A stretch of 64,000 bases of DNA, taken from NCBI GenBank assembly GCA_033032865.1, contig JAWHQI010000065.1, positions 8,430,001 to 8,494,000 on the forward strand, written 5' to 3'. The notes below the pieces were generated by a model that worked only from the letters and a program-made list of their open reading frames with translations, had not been told where the DNA came from and made no database searches. The translations under genes and the position numbers were made by a program. Of this stretch, positions 60,301 to 62,809 are shown piece by piece. How positions within the stretch are numbered: position 1 is the first letter of the stretch; each line of letters opens with the position of its first letter. This DNA is from Dactylorhiza incarnata (Eukaryota > Streptophyta > Magnoliopsida > Asparagales > Orchidaceae).

Positions 60301-60522
60301 AGAAACAGGGGAGGCTTCCACCACCCCACCTTGATGGGCTTCAGCCAATCCCATCTCATCCTCCAGGAGTAACTCAGTCTCACCGCCACTGTTATTCCAA
60401 CTGATGTCAGCTGCATCGTTATCATCGATTGTGAAGATTTTGTTGAGCTTCCTGAGCTCCCTCTCACGAAGCAGCCTATCTATCCGGTTTTGGCTTCGAC
60501 TCGTATACTTGCTTCCCAGCAT
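9293..60522 (-). CDS. TPS1: Class I trehalose-6-phosphate synthase (TPS1-like), 5' seven exons, gene continues beyond window
   Basis: Joins UDP-glucose and glucose-6-phosphate to trehalose-6-phosphate, a plant sucrose-status signal; cytosolic/nuclear in known class I enzymes. Join on the minus strand: 60522-60141, 59990-59893, 59798-59410, 35003-34889, 34733-34632, 30956-30806, 9381-9293. All introns are GT-AG and the phases fit exactly (442 codons). Visible landmarks are the class I N-terminal helix RIDRLLRERELRK (residues 13-25, with the Leu-Leu pair of the autoinhibitory segment), NRLPV with Arg100, SAGGL, WIGW (136-139), YYNGYCNNILWP (175-186), CHDYHL (Asp237), FLHTPFPS (His261) and GVDRLDMIKG (Arg369, Lys374). 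These match the UDP-glucose/G6P contacts of E. coli OtsA. The rest of the GT20 domain (including SLRDGMNL) and the TPP-like C-terminal domain are not in the window. No lesion is seen in any exon, so the gene looks functional despite retrotransposon-filled introns. Confidence 0.93.
9382..10650. other. TPS1 intron 6 (first 1.3 kb), no gene seen
   Basis: Positions 9382-9790 are ordinary AT-rich intron. From about 9800 the composition shifts to mixed, Pro/Ser-coding-like sequence (10100-10610) that resembles no family I recognise. It is probably the leader of a decayed retroelement. Confidence 0.4.
10659..10762. repeat. Imperfect 52-bp tandem duplication
   Basis: Two adjacent copies share GTATTTAG, then TTGGAATG or TTTGAATG, CTAGTAGAATA and AATAATGCAAA. 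They lie at the end of element E's 3' LTR. Confidence 0.7.
10770..12296 (-). mobile_element. Element E: rearranged minus-strand copia fragment
   Basis: At 11030-10918 the RNase H tail reads TPFVHFKEQLTDVFTKSLGC, nearly the same as element D. It is followed by a purine tract and the LTR start TGTAATTAGATC at 10878. At 12296-11607 integrase pieces remain (HQTTCVHTSTQNGV, RHLLEVARCLLTIMHLP, then PRKDIDV). The RT region is missing. Positions 11031-11606 are foreign. A 20-base C run at 12027-12046 replaces the GGGAGGGA of the integrase sequence in D. Confidence 0.7.
11031..11606 (+). mobile_element. Foreign fragment inside element E ending GGGCTAGTCCCATAACA
   Basis: The last 17 bases match the LTR terminus of element H (GCTAGTCCCATAACA at 36408-36422) and resemble that of C. 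Upstream, 11420-11600 encodes an N-terminal gag-like stretch with a Pro-rich end, similar in layout to element C's gag. It also contains an 18-base C run at 11267-11284. No target duplication is visible, so it is likely a deletion-associated junction rather than a clean insertion. Confidence 0.5.
12887..13817 (+). pseudogene. Element D gag, interrupted
   Basis: The gag opens with GSLKIIIVPLDGTNYLEW and YIDGTVVAPP (12887-13120). It continues through a UBN2-type capsid region (DSAHEIWTRARETYSQFGNS, FEFERLSQKLDYFEQF, RLHVFLMGLNMELDTV) with frame changes at about 13120 and 13610. It ends in an intact CX2CX4HX4C knuckle, CDYCGRRSHTRDVC (about 13663-13710), and an Arg/Gly tail. Element C's left LTR follows at 13818. 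Confidence 0.8.
13818..14126 (+). repeat. Element C left LTR
   Basis: It runs TGTTATGGGC...GCCCATAACA. It is followed by ACTT and the PBS at 14131, and preceded by the target duplication GTTGC. The ends form a short inverted repeat (TGTTATGGGC / GCCCATAACA). Confidence 0.88.
14888..15114 (+). other. Unidentified open stretch inside element C, possible captured host sequence
   Basis: Its composition is unlike the flanking GC-rich leader. A TATAAAAGGG box-like sequence at 14920 is followed by a frame encoding YATKLGSVAALTATPNTF, then SSSRNATYRLSVQLQ. It ends at AAAAAG|GTGAGC, which looks like a 5' splice site. I do not recognise the protein. Confidence 0.35.
15420..15790 (+). pseudogene. LINE (non-LTR) reverse transcriptase fragment captured in element C
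   Basis: The frame reads LIPKVEKPEYVKHFRPISLC, then NRLRPLLVDLVGPAQASFIP, GRQSSDNLLVA and EKAYDRISWSFIK. These are conserved plant L1-type RT motifs. In-frame stops (after TVA, after LLVA, before EKAYD) show it is dead. It stops a few bases before the gag ATG at 15777. Confidence 0.85.
15777..16711 (+). pseudogene. Element C gypsy-type gag, frameshifted
   Basis: A Met/Gln-rich start and a Pro-rich linker precede the capsid motif RLEFPTYDGKTDPLGWLTRC, then EQFFGHQQTP and LTWDDFKRLCNLRFGP. The frame breaks between 16301 and 16367. The remainder has an Arg/Leu-rich helix region and the knuckle CFNCDKQYTRGHRC near 16620-16660, the form seen in plant Ty3/gypsy chromovirus gags. It may encode a particle protein, but the frameshift makes this copy defective. 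Confidence 0.8.
16767..17069 (+). repeat. Element C right LTR
   Basis: It matches the left LTR along its length (for example CTTGGTAGCTCTCTC, AGGCAGCCGCGGT and TCCACGGTATCTCCACCATC) with scattered substitutions and small indels. It is followed by GTTGC, after which element D's coding sequence resumes. Confidence 0.88.
17075..18783 (+). pseudogene. Element D protease and integrase remnant
   Basis: The protease site DSGATDHMT lies at about 17255-17280. Downstream are SSVLHVASFPRSLLS, the integrase core entry VVIHSDVWGS (17790-17820), LRSDNGREY, HQTTCIYTSTQNSVVERKKQ and the conserved VFIGYSATTKGYWYYHP. Frameshifts occur near 17660, 17720 and 17930. Confidence 0.8.
18830..20383 (+). pseudogene. 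Element D reverse transcriptase and RNase H remnant
   Basis: RT pieces begin near 18860. The best stretch is 19215-19835: FSPGFVKKGQERIVCHLRNS, LYGLKQSPGAWFGRF, catalytic YVDDIVITGDD (19428-19460) and DLGRLRYFLGIKV. RNase H follows with a stop at 19835 and ends DHLNKGNLVTPFVHYKDQLA, DVFTKSLGC at 20250-20325. A purine tract GAGGGGGAGAG (20382-20392) precedes the LTR. Confidence 0.82.
20394..20532 (+). repeat. Element D 3' LTR
   Basis: It starts TGTAATTTATATAG directly after the polypurine tract. The right end (CTTTCA at 20532) is an estimate from the CA rule. No matching 5' copy was found. Confidence 0.5.
20574..20890 (+). pseudogene. Copia reverse transcriptase fragment
   Basis: Decayed frames read EMDALAHNQA, then KLVTL, KALLVSHGITWSYGDYYHAT and WPHYQLDAKIFSMVP. 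This corresponds to the start of copia RT (EMDALxxNxTWELV ... WPLYQLDVKNAFLxG). It is distinct from element D, which ends upstream. It runs into element F's LTR. Confidence 0.7.
21655..23207 (+). repeat. Element G left LTR (1553 bp) with TCGACG motif array
   Basis: Positions 21838-22110 hold many GTCGACGC-like motifs, starting with the near-perfect 21-nt inverted repeat GCGTCGACTA-G-TAGTCGACGC (about 21839-21859). Later segments repeat AAGATCTAGNNTGGTTCAAGATC-like units (22750-22900). A 20-base C run (23151-23170) lies near the end. The right LTR lacks the motif array and the C run. Confidence 0.85.
23341..24860 (+). pseudogene. Element G gag remnant with motif-array linker
   Basis: The frame opens NKFTLWKARIKLYM and DIFDVILSGPSV, then NIFVSTMSDDIFQKVIECQS and KSLLVSQYENF. 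Here the capsid C-terminus and first knuckle are deleted and the frame jumps to an acidic Ser-rich segment (SDSESESSSFSSDSDEE). Downstream, 24411-24630 encodes Tyr/Ala/Ser/Arg-rich repeats produced by TCGA(A/C)GCA motifs. A damaged second knuckle (FKCYYC, about 24700) and NGPKIIWVPT (24830-24860) follow, a recognisable Sirevirus gag end. Confidence 0.75.
24411..24630 (+). repeat. TCGA(A/C)GCA motif array in element G gag linker
   Basis: At least twelve copies of GCGTCGAAT / CTCGACGCA / TTCAACGCA-type motifs are spaced about 15-30 bp apart. They are the same motif as in the left LTR at 21838-22110. They sit between the acidic segment and the second zinc knuckle. Confidence 0.75.
25865..26965 (+). 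repeat. Element G right LTR (1101 bp), internally deleted
   Basis: It matches the left LTR at both ends. It lacks about 450 bp, including the whole TCGACG array, and carries instead a short duplication around CATGTCGAGATTTA (25995 and 26041). The C run of the left LTR is only CACCCTCTAG here. Confidence 0.85.
27389..27766 (+). pseudogene. Element F residual open frame
   Basis: This 125-codon Pro/Ala/Gln-rich frame ends with ALFWQEIKEQDNQE. A similar ending (LFWREIKEPDN) can be read in element H near 35900-35940, so the two belong to one non-autonomous family. The function is unknown. The Pro-rich first half matches the N-terminal gag linker style of element C. Confidence 0.45.
27783..28070 (+). 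repeat. Element F 3' LTR
   Basis: It follows GAAGAAAGGGCGAGACGG. It contains a TATATATAGACCCCATTGGG promoter-like segment near 27910 and the family end TATTGGTAGCTCTCTCCTCC. Its terminus is cut at about 28070 by the inverted duplication. Confidence 0.55.
28012..28714. repeat. Large inverted repeat, arms about 170 bp
   Basis: The left arm 28012-28185 (GCCTGACTTATGCAGC ... ATGCAAAACAAAC) is reverse-complementary to 28536-28714 with only a few mismatches. The arm contains the end of element F's LTR plus flanking DNA. The 350-bp spacer includes a separate direct repeat with TTGGTGGTCGTGGATTGTTG at about 28407 and 28461. It is probably an inverted duplication. Confidence 0.85.
28716..29440. other. 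Intronic AT-rich DNA, no gene seen
   Basis: There is no domain or LTR signal. Around 29240-29330 a CGATATAT/CCCCGACATCCGACATC cluster resembles a dispersed repeat, but I cannot assign it. Confidence 0.4.
29446..30110 (+). pseudogene. hAT-family transposase C-terminal relic
   Basis: The frame reads RRFAIKVLNLTCNASGCERN*S. This is the hAT C-terminal motif in which the W of ERNWS is now TAG. It is followed by an apparent intron (GTAAGT at about 29566 to CAG near 29665) and then NRLTQKRLNDLVFVKYNRVF, DKSNEWLMGRMEE and an acidic tail (DEDDEDEEVEYNE). These are the hATC dimerisation motifs of domesticated-like plant hAT transposases. Stops at ERN*, MEE* and YNE* make it non-functional. Terminal inverted repeats were not found. 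Confidence 0.78.
30340..30425. repeat. GC-rich dispersed repeat (TGCGCCTTGCGCTTTACGCC)
   Basis: This short block of CGCCTTGCGC/CGCCTAGGC/CGCCTTGCACC motifs stands out from AT-rich flanks. It resembles a dispersed non-coding plant repeat. The family was not identified. Confidence 0.35.
30806..30956 (-). CDS. TPS1: TPS1 exon 6
   Basis: This 151-bp exon encodes VMLGVDRLDMIKGIPQKLLA through LLQIAVPTRTDVPE, plus one base of the next Tyr codon. It contains the Arg and Lys (369 and 374) that bind the donor diphosphate in OtsA. The acceptor is ACTTTAG and the donor is GAGT|GTATGT, phase 1. The next intron is 21.4 kb. Confidence 0.93.
31478..32620 (-). pseudogene. Element I reverse transcriptase / RNase H remnant
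   Basis: RT traces (IQYPELVSTIVMVKKSNDMW, YVDFTKLN, then ILDNLLTP) are broken by stops. RNase H reads SEAISAVLVREEGKKHFPFQ, then YLSKILKDVDTKYPILEKLA and YFLGCSIQVITEHPLR. This is a Ty3/gypsy RNase H of the Tat/Athila-like kind. The integrase is absent. Confidence 0.72.
32612..33644 (-). pseudogene. Element I gypsy gag remnant
   Basis: The N-terminal part includes HSPFSDAIRWEPIPVGFREP, then LSRFTGR (about 33330-33230). Decayed capsid sequence follows, then EALNHYVDRFQEKILGIHDN, LMRGLQEGLFKFEVSRKPLS and SYGDL (32986-32800). The same FEVSRKPL(K/S)SYGDL occurs on the plus strand at 48880-48925. Confidence 0.72.
34632..34733 (-). CDS. TPS1: TPS1 exon 5
   Basis: This 102-bp exon (34 codons, phase 0 at both ends) encodes FPIGIDSDRFQRALELPAV through HRFAGRK. 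The acceptor is CGATAG and the donor is AAG|GTATGA. The intron between exons 4 and 5 is only 155 bp. Confidence 0.92.
34889..35003 (-). CDS. TPS1: TPS1 exon 4
   Basis: This 115-bp exon encodes FHTYDYARHFVSACTRILG, then LEGTPEGVEDQGKLTRVSA. The acceptor is TTCAG and the donor is GCG|GTATAA. It takes up the phase-2 end of exon 3 and returns the frame to phase 0. It is too short and stop-bounded to stand out as an open frame, and was found by matching the known TPS1 protein order. Confidence 0.92.
35440..36422 (+). mobile_element. Element H: truncated non-autonomous LTR element, same family as F
   Basis: It lies 0.4 kb downstream of exon 4 in intron 3. A gag-like Pro/Ala-rich stretch (35560-35990) ends with a frame resembling F's WQEIKEQDN. 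A purine tract TTGAAGGACGGGTGGAA is followed by one LTR, 35998-36422 (TGTTAGGGGTCCC ... GCTAGTCCCATAACA). The 5' LTR was not found. Confidence 0.6.
35998..36422 (+). repeat. Element H 3' LTR (425 bp)
   Basis: It has TGTTAGGGG...CCCATAACA ends, a TATAAATAGACCCC promoter-like box near 36191 and the same layout as F's LTR (TATATAGACCCC near 27915). The terminus is shared with the foreign fragment in element E (11590-11606). Confidence 0.65.
36755..38653 (+). pseudogene. Element N: Ty3/gypsy RNase H-integrase relic
   Basis: It starts abruptly after a 23-base C run (36755-36777). Traces include HFTARADHHNLSYIPSHD, KLLGYEFTMEFKIGKKNRV (RNase H end, 36880-37000), WDDIVINFIIRQPGF, then FDSILVVADHMSKYGLFLP (integrase core, 37410-37530) and YPVFHVSQLKRAM (pre-chromodomain integrase tail, 38140-38175). 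Many stops are present. Copia element K is inserted at 38654. Confidence 0.72.
38654..38824 (+). repeat. Element K left LTR
   Basis: It runs TGTTAGCGAAATCC ... TTTGAACA, with a TATATATATG segment about 90 bp from the start. It is followed immediately by the PBS. Confidence 0.92.
39327..39414 (+). repeat. 11-bp tandem repeat (GCTGCCTGCTC x 8) in element K leader
   Basis: Eight perfect copies sit in the untranslated leader between PBS and gag. Frames in both directions give periodic Leu/Pro/Ala/Cys or Gln/Ala/Ser peptides that are repeat artefacts. Confidence 0.95.
39583..40640 (+). pseudogene. Element K gag (stop in zinc knuckle)
   Basis: The most likely start is at 39583, or the internal Met at 39619 (MGSSVNSS). 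The capsid region reads ITTISLSGNKNFVPWVHSVR, MWDELHSLYSGKD and MARVPPHLHSVRAQIL. At 40396-40398 a TAA replaces the first Cys codon of the knuckle; the rest, TYCSREGHLQATC, is intact. The frame then continues open into protease. The single lesion separates a 271-residue gag from pol. Confidence 0.85.
40640..42606 (+). pseudogene. Element K protease, integrase and first half of RT
   Basis: The protease site reads WIVNSGATHHIT, with AAC (Asn) at 40663-40665 where catalytic Asp is required. The pre-integrase motif WHRRLGHAP leads to CESCIYGKQHR. The integrase core has VHSDVWGPYRIP, FITFIDDYSRVTWLYF, LRTDNAREYTG and HQTSCAYTPQQNGVAERKNR, so the D,D,E triad is intact. The C-terminal GYSRTQKGYVCY and RT entry WELVPLPPGQHCVSCKWVF, DYEETFSPVAKLNTVRVL and LDIKNVFLNGDL follow. 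A frameshift near 42580 then ends the frame at 42606. Confidence 0.88.
42590..43708 (+). pseudogene. Element K second half of RT and RNase H
   Basis: In the shifted frame RT continues LYGLKQSPRAWFDKFC, catalytic YVDDILIAGDD (about 42750-42785), KDLGNLRYFLGIEVARRPDG and YRRLVGKLIYLTVTRPDI. A TAG (43102) and a frameshift near 43130 follow. RNase H reads YSDADYVGSPDDRRSTTGFC, KKQTVVARTSAESEYRAMA, AAIHIANIPVFHE* and ADILTKALSRPLYLQFL, ending at 43708. Confidence 0.87.
43727..43898 (+). repeat. Element K right LTR
   Basis: It starts TATTAGCG (the TG end mutated to TA) and is otherwise nearly identical to the left copy. It is followed by GCCTT and the resumption of relic N. Confidence 0.9.
43904..45005. 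other. Unassigned stretch with degenerate repeats and LTR-like end
   Basis: Positions 43904-44465 continue relic N and then unidentified sequence. Positions 44510-44670 contain four to five degenerate copies of a 24-30-bp unit with ACTCG(C/T)(T/C)AACCTC and AGAGGGAA, resembling the reverse complement of the 7930-8300 array. Positions 44880-44950 share TCAATCAATAAAATCATGCA with element I's LTR region. No gene is supported. Confidence 0.45.
45006..46177 (-). pseudogene. Element M Tekay-like gypsy gag remnant
   Basis: Going away from the PBS: decayed start, then FQGEETPMETDDWLIKTRDL, LNVMQCTENKKVPLTAFLLQ and GEANLWWTRHS (45793-45560), the hallmark chromovirus capsid motif. A second piece reads KKCNRFVVGLLNSLRQPLMT near 45290-45220. 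The sequence turns to unrelated DNA before 45006, so pol is absent. Confidence 0.75.
46192..48560 (-). repeat. Element M 5' LTR (about 2.37 kb), gypsy/Tekay type
   Basis: On the minus strand it opens TGTAACATCC (48560) and closes GGTGTTTCA (46192). A perfect PBS TGGTATCAGAGG (46189-46178) follows after two bases. A TGTAACAnCC start and a length over 2 kb are typical of plant Tekay/Del LTRs. Its 3' portion (46200-46700) is related to the fragments at 49193-49520 and 49584-49710. Confidence 0.75.
48590..49180 (+). pseudogene. Gypsy gag fragment, same family as element I, plus strand
   Basis: Frames include GKARKWFYKLSSQFIKS (near 48630), then HYIDRFQ, IYRLQEGLFKFEVSRKPLKS and YGDLINMANHIEGE (48860-48960). 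It abuts element M's LTR start at 48560. Stops and frameshifts are present and no other domains are seen. Confidence 0.72.
49193..49721 (-). repeat. Two pieces of a Tekay-like LTR separated by a copia RNase H duplicate
   Basis: Positions 49193-49520 and 49584-49710 align with element M's LTR at about 46200-46570 and 46590-46700 (shared AAAATTGGTACATA(A/G)CAGG and CTGATTCACAAAG). Between them, 49533-49583 duplicates part of element L's RNase H. Confidence 0.6.
49722..52379 (-). pseudogene. Element L integrase, RT and RNase H
   Basis: Integrase traces include ESYIFGK-like, YLLRDRFELTSVFHAFFAET, IRTDNACEYTSYAF and HQTSCAYTPNRM (52223-51757). RT shows SLNGLKQSSRTWFDKFIRVV, LLLYVDDILITCDDHKGIHM and YYRHLVGKLIYLTVTRPEI. 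RNase H shows KKQSVVARSSADAEYRSM and AAIHIAKNPVFHERTKHTEV at about 49770-49722. All domains carry stops or frameshifts. Confidence 0.82.
52380..53687 (-). pseudogene. Element L gag and protease
   Basis: The gag opens near DELRITTISLSGKKNFVEWV (about 53530) and continues with AMVMARVPPHLHSVRSHILF (near 53000). The zinc knuckle CTYCGRDGHLEATC is intact (about 52810). The protease site WIVDSGATNHIT (52590-52555) keeps the catalytic Asp that element K has lost. Frameshifts separate the capsid halves. Confidence 0.82.
53902..56560 (-). repeat. Probable solo gypsy LTR in element L leader (about 2.66 kb)
   Basis: It is AT-rich, non-coding and unlike the GC-richer L leader on both sides. The TG/CA ends at 53902 and 56560 are flanked by CGGCC (53897-53901) and CGGAC (56561-56565), a one-mismatch target duplication. 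Length and composition fit a Tekay-type LTR, with no PBS or internal domains adjoining. A 15-base C run occurs at 54671-54685. Confidence 0.5.
56980..57186 (-). repeat. Element L 5' LTR (207 bp)
   Basis: On the minus strand it runs TGTTAAGAGAATTTG ... TATTCTACA, with TATATATAATTG as a likely TATA box. It is directly followed by the PBS. Confidence 0.78.
57187..58440 (-). pseudogene. Element O: decayed copia gag with downstream tandem repeat
   Basis: Minus-strand traces read YYWINRTKTPLTNAIYEEWQ (58010-57960), NLELSHHVVSQCQTLVERAL, EELLEGTLSSD and KLSLK, followed by a damaged knuckle region near 57400. This is a copia-type gag distinct from K/L. It is riddled with stops. Confidence 0.5.
58340..58435. 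repeat. 20-bp tandem repeat, about five copies
   Basis: The unit is CATCATCATCGAATATGGGT with one or two changes per copy. Confidence 0.85.
58441..59409. other. TPS1 intron 3 proximal sequence
   Basis: A degenerate minus-strand PBS (TGGTATCCGAG, about 58608-58598) next to CTTCA suggests the LTR end of element O just above it. From about 58810 to exon 3 the DNA is plain AT-rich intron with no gene. Confidence 0.4.
59410..59798 (-). CDS. TPS1: TPS1 exon 3
   Basis: This 389-bp exon encodes residues 161-290, starting RCIPVFLDEEIVHQYYNG. It holds the most conserved N-lobe motifs: NNILWPLFHYLGLPQED, VVWCHDYHL and GWFLHTPFPSSEIHRTLPSR, ending AADLVG. The acceptor is CTGGCAG and the donor is CGG|GTAAGA, phase 2. 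The intron that follows is 24.4 kb long. Confidence 0.95.
59893..59990 (-). CDS. TPS1: TPS1 exon 2
   Basis: This 98-bp exon encodes GVKDVDAKWIGWAGVNVPD and onward to ALAEK. The acceptor is TGTGTAG and the donor is AAG|GTTCTT. It completes the split Gly128 and ends in phase 0. WIGW supplies the Trp that packs on the sugar-phosphate in OtsA. Confidence 0.92.
60141..60522 (-). CDS. TPS1: TPS1 exon 1 (start codon, N-terminal extension, start of GT20 domain)
   Basis: The start ATG at 60522-60520 opens MLGSKYTSRSQNRIDRLL, matching the conserved beginning of class I plant TPS proteins. A longer in-frame ATG at 60549 lies across a likely 3' splice site and is not favoured. Residues 30-85 are a variable acidic linker. 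From residue 91 the GT20 core begins (KQRLLVVANRLPVSAFRRGE, then SAGGLVSALLG). The exon ends at a G|GTAAGT donor, phase 1. Confidence 0.93.
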
Positions 60523-61440
60523 ATGGAGACAGCCGGTGTGCAGCTGCAAAAACGCAAGAGACTAGTTGAGAAGCTGCTCCGCTATACTCGAAGAGGAAGA
60601 AGAAGAAGAAGAAGGACGTTAACTTATGAGAAGAGAGATGAGGAAAAAAAATGGGGGTCGATTCAAGCGAAGAAAACATTACTGTAAGTCGTGCTTCTCT
60701 CTGCGGACGATCAAACTCACACCATCCAAGCTCGCACCCGAGCTACAGTACGACAGTAATGGATAGCTTTTAACCACGAAAGAGAAAATTGGAGTTTGCT
60801 CATAGAAAATGTTGGGTGTCCAGCATGTCCTGATGAGTGAAGAGAAAGGCGGTGGCCCTCTCGGCTCTCGATTAGTCTCTTCGGCCATCCACTTCACAGG
60901 ATAAGAGAATTTTATAAAGAAGCCAGTAACGTTAACTTTTGTGTGTCCTCTCGTACTCTCATGGTTGAAAACAAAGTTTAATTTCCAGAAATTTCGCACT
61001 ATTCTCGCCTTTCCCTTACATCTACATTTAGGTCGAAATCAACCATCGACACGACGTGAAATTCATAGCTCTACTGGCATTGGATCACCGCTGTGGCGGC
61101 AAATCAATACGCTCGAGTAAGAACAAAAACGATAAAAAGAAAGAGTAGATTTTCGTTCCGGATACGTCTAACCCTCTCCTCTCTTCCCCCTCTCCTCATC
61201 TCCCCCTTCATCAACTCGCGAAAACATGGATTCTGAATAATGCAACAAATTAGCGATAAACATTCGGTGGGGATTTCAGTGATTTGTCTCGAAGAAAGAA
61301 GCAAAAGAAAATTCACCGCCTCATTTACCCCTCGAATTCCTATCTGTGTGCTTCCGCCAGATAGAGAAGAATAAGGAGAGTGTAGAGGAAACTTCACCGC
61401 TTCATTTCCACCATGAATCGACAGAATAAACAGTAACCTC
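60523..61440 (-). promoter_or_regulatory. TPS1 5' untranslated/promoter region
   Basis: There is no coding signal here. A pyrimidine tract followed by TTTTTGCAG (ending 60544) lies just upstream of the start codon and looks like a 3' splice site, so a 5' UTR intron is likely. TPS1 orthologues often have one. A CTTCTTCTTCTTCTTC run (about 60590-60615) is typical of plant 5' leaders. I cannot place the transcription start. Confidence 0.45.
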
Positions 61441-61701
61441 CACCCTTTCTACTGCGATGACTTAACGGAACGAAGAGTGCAGGAGAATATATGCGGGATT
61501 ACAGCCTGCAGGCAGTTTTATTACCGGCGACAGCCCGTTGTCCATCGTCATTACGCCGCATTCCCTGGCAACAGCTACCTTCGACTTGGTTTGATAAATG
61601 CTAGGCAATAAGTTAACATCGGGACCGCGCCAAGTCAACTTAATTGTCCGTGAACATATCTCTATTTGAGAACAAAAATTATTAGAATTTTAATCGGCTA
61701 T
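60523..61701. other. Intergenic space between TPS1 and element P
   Basis: It holds the TPS1 leader/promoter in its proximal part. Beyond about 61440 I see no gene or recognised repeat. Confidence 0.5.
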
Positions 61702-62809
61702 TGTTAAGCGCACAATAGTTTTCACTATCCGCACTCTAATTTTAGGTCTTTTTTCTCTTCCAATACTGACAACCGCACGTATTAATTTGATCATGAATTT
61801 TGCTGTTATTTTATTTCCTGTAACTGGTTTTCTCTTTGATCAATATAAATATGCGTGGTCTTCACTTAGGCCATGAGCCGGTTCAGGCAAAACATGCTTC
61901 TCTCCGGTTTATCATGGTATCAGAGCGGGCGGAAACCCTAGTCGTCGCCTCGCCTGCACCTGCTTCTGCCGCCGACATGGAGGACCCGTCCCTCAAACCT
62001 GGTGGCCCTCCGGCCACCGCGCCCGTAAGTGCTGCTCTCCCTTTTACCTTCATCCCTCCGACAACCCAGGCGCCACCATCACCTCATGTCTCTTAACTGG
62101 GGAGAACTACGACATGTGGGAGAAGGCCATGCTAAATGCCCTCCGTGCCAAAAACAAACTCGGTTTCATCAATGGAACCTTGGTGCAACCCTCGTCCACT
62201 TCTCCAGAGGCGGCATATTGGGATTCCTGCAACTCCATGCTCATTTCCTGGATCTTCAATTCGCTTGACAAGTCTATTCAGCCCAGTGTGGCATATATGG
62301 ACACCGCCATGGCTGTTTGGGATGACCTCAAGGATCGTTTCTCTCTTGGTAATGCTCCACGTATTCATGAACTCAGGAGCCAACTCGCCTCGCTGCACCA
62401 ACAGGGTACCTCTGTGATGCACTATTACACCAAAATCAAAGGCATGTGGGATGAATTGCACAGCTATTCCAAGGTCCCCATATGCACATGTGGCGCTGCT
62501 CAAGCATTTTTGAAGGATCGTGAGGAGGAAAAGCTTCATCAATTCCTTATGGGCCTCGATGACGCTGTTTTTGGGACCATCCGTTCTCAAATCCTTAGCA
62601 TGGATCCCTTGCCGCCCTTAGCCAAAGCCTATGCCATCGTCACTCGCGAAGAGCGTCACCGCACCATCGCTCGTGGCCAAGATGATCGTCTCAATAACAT
62701 CGCCTTGGCCACCCATGATGTGAATCGCCATCGGCCGGATACTTCTAATCGGCCTTCCTCTTTCGACAAATCTTGCATTCACTGCCACAAGTCTGGCCAT
62801 GACTGTTGG
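61702..62809 (+). mobile_element. Element P: 5' end of a copia retrotransposon upstream of TPS1
   Basis: The LTR (61702-61914) starts TGTTAAGCGCAC, holds an ATATAAATATG box near 61845 and ends TTATCA. The PBS TGGTATCAGAGC starts at 61915. Gag follows from ATG 61977. The element is cut at about 62804 by element J. It lies head-to-head with TPS1, about 1.2 kb above its start codon. Confidence 0.75.
61977..62809 (+). pseudogene. Element P gag, frameshifted and interrupted
   Basis: The start (MEDPSLKPGG) runs to about 62050, where a frameshift moves into the frame TGENYDMWEKAMLNALRAKN. UBN2-type capsid follows: TAMAVWDDLKDRFSLGNAPR, YYTKIKGMWDEL and LHQFLMGLDDAVFGTIRSQI. It ends in the knuckle CIHCHKSGHDC, right after which sequence switches to element J's LTR. 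Confidence 0.85.
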
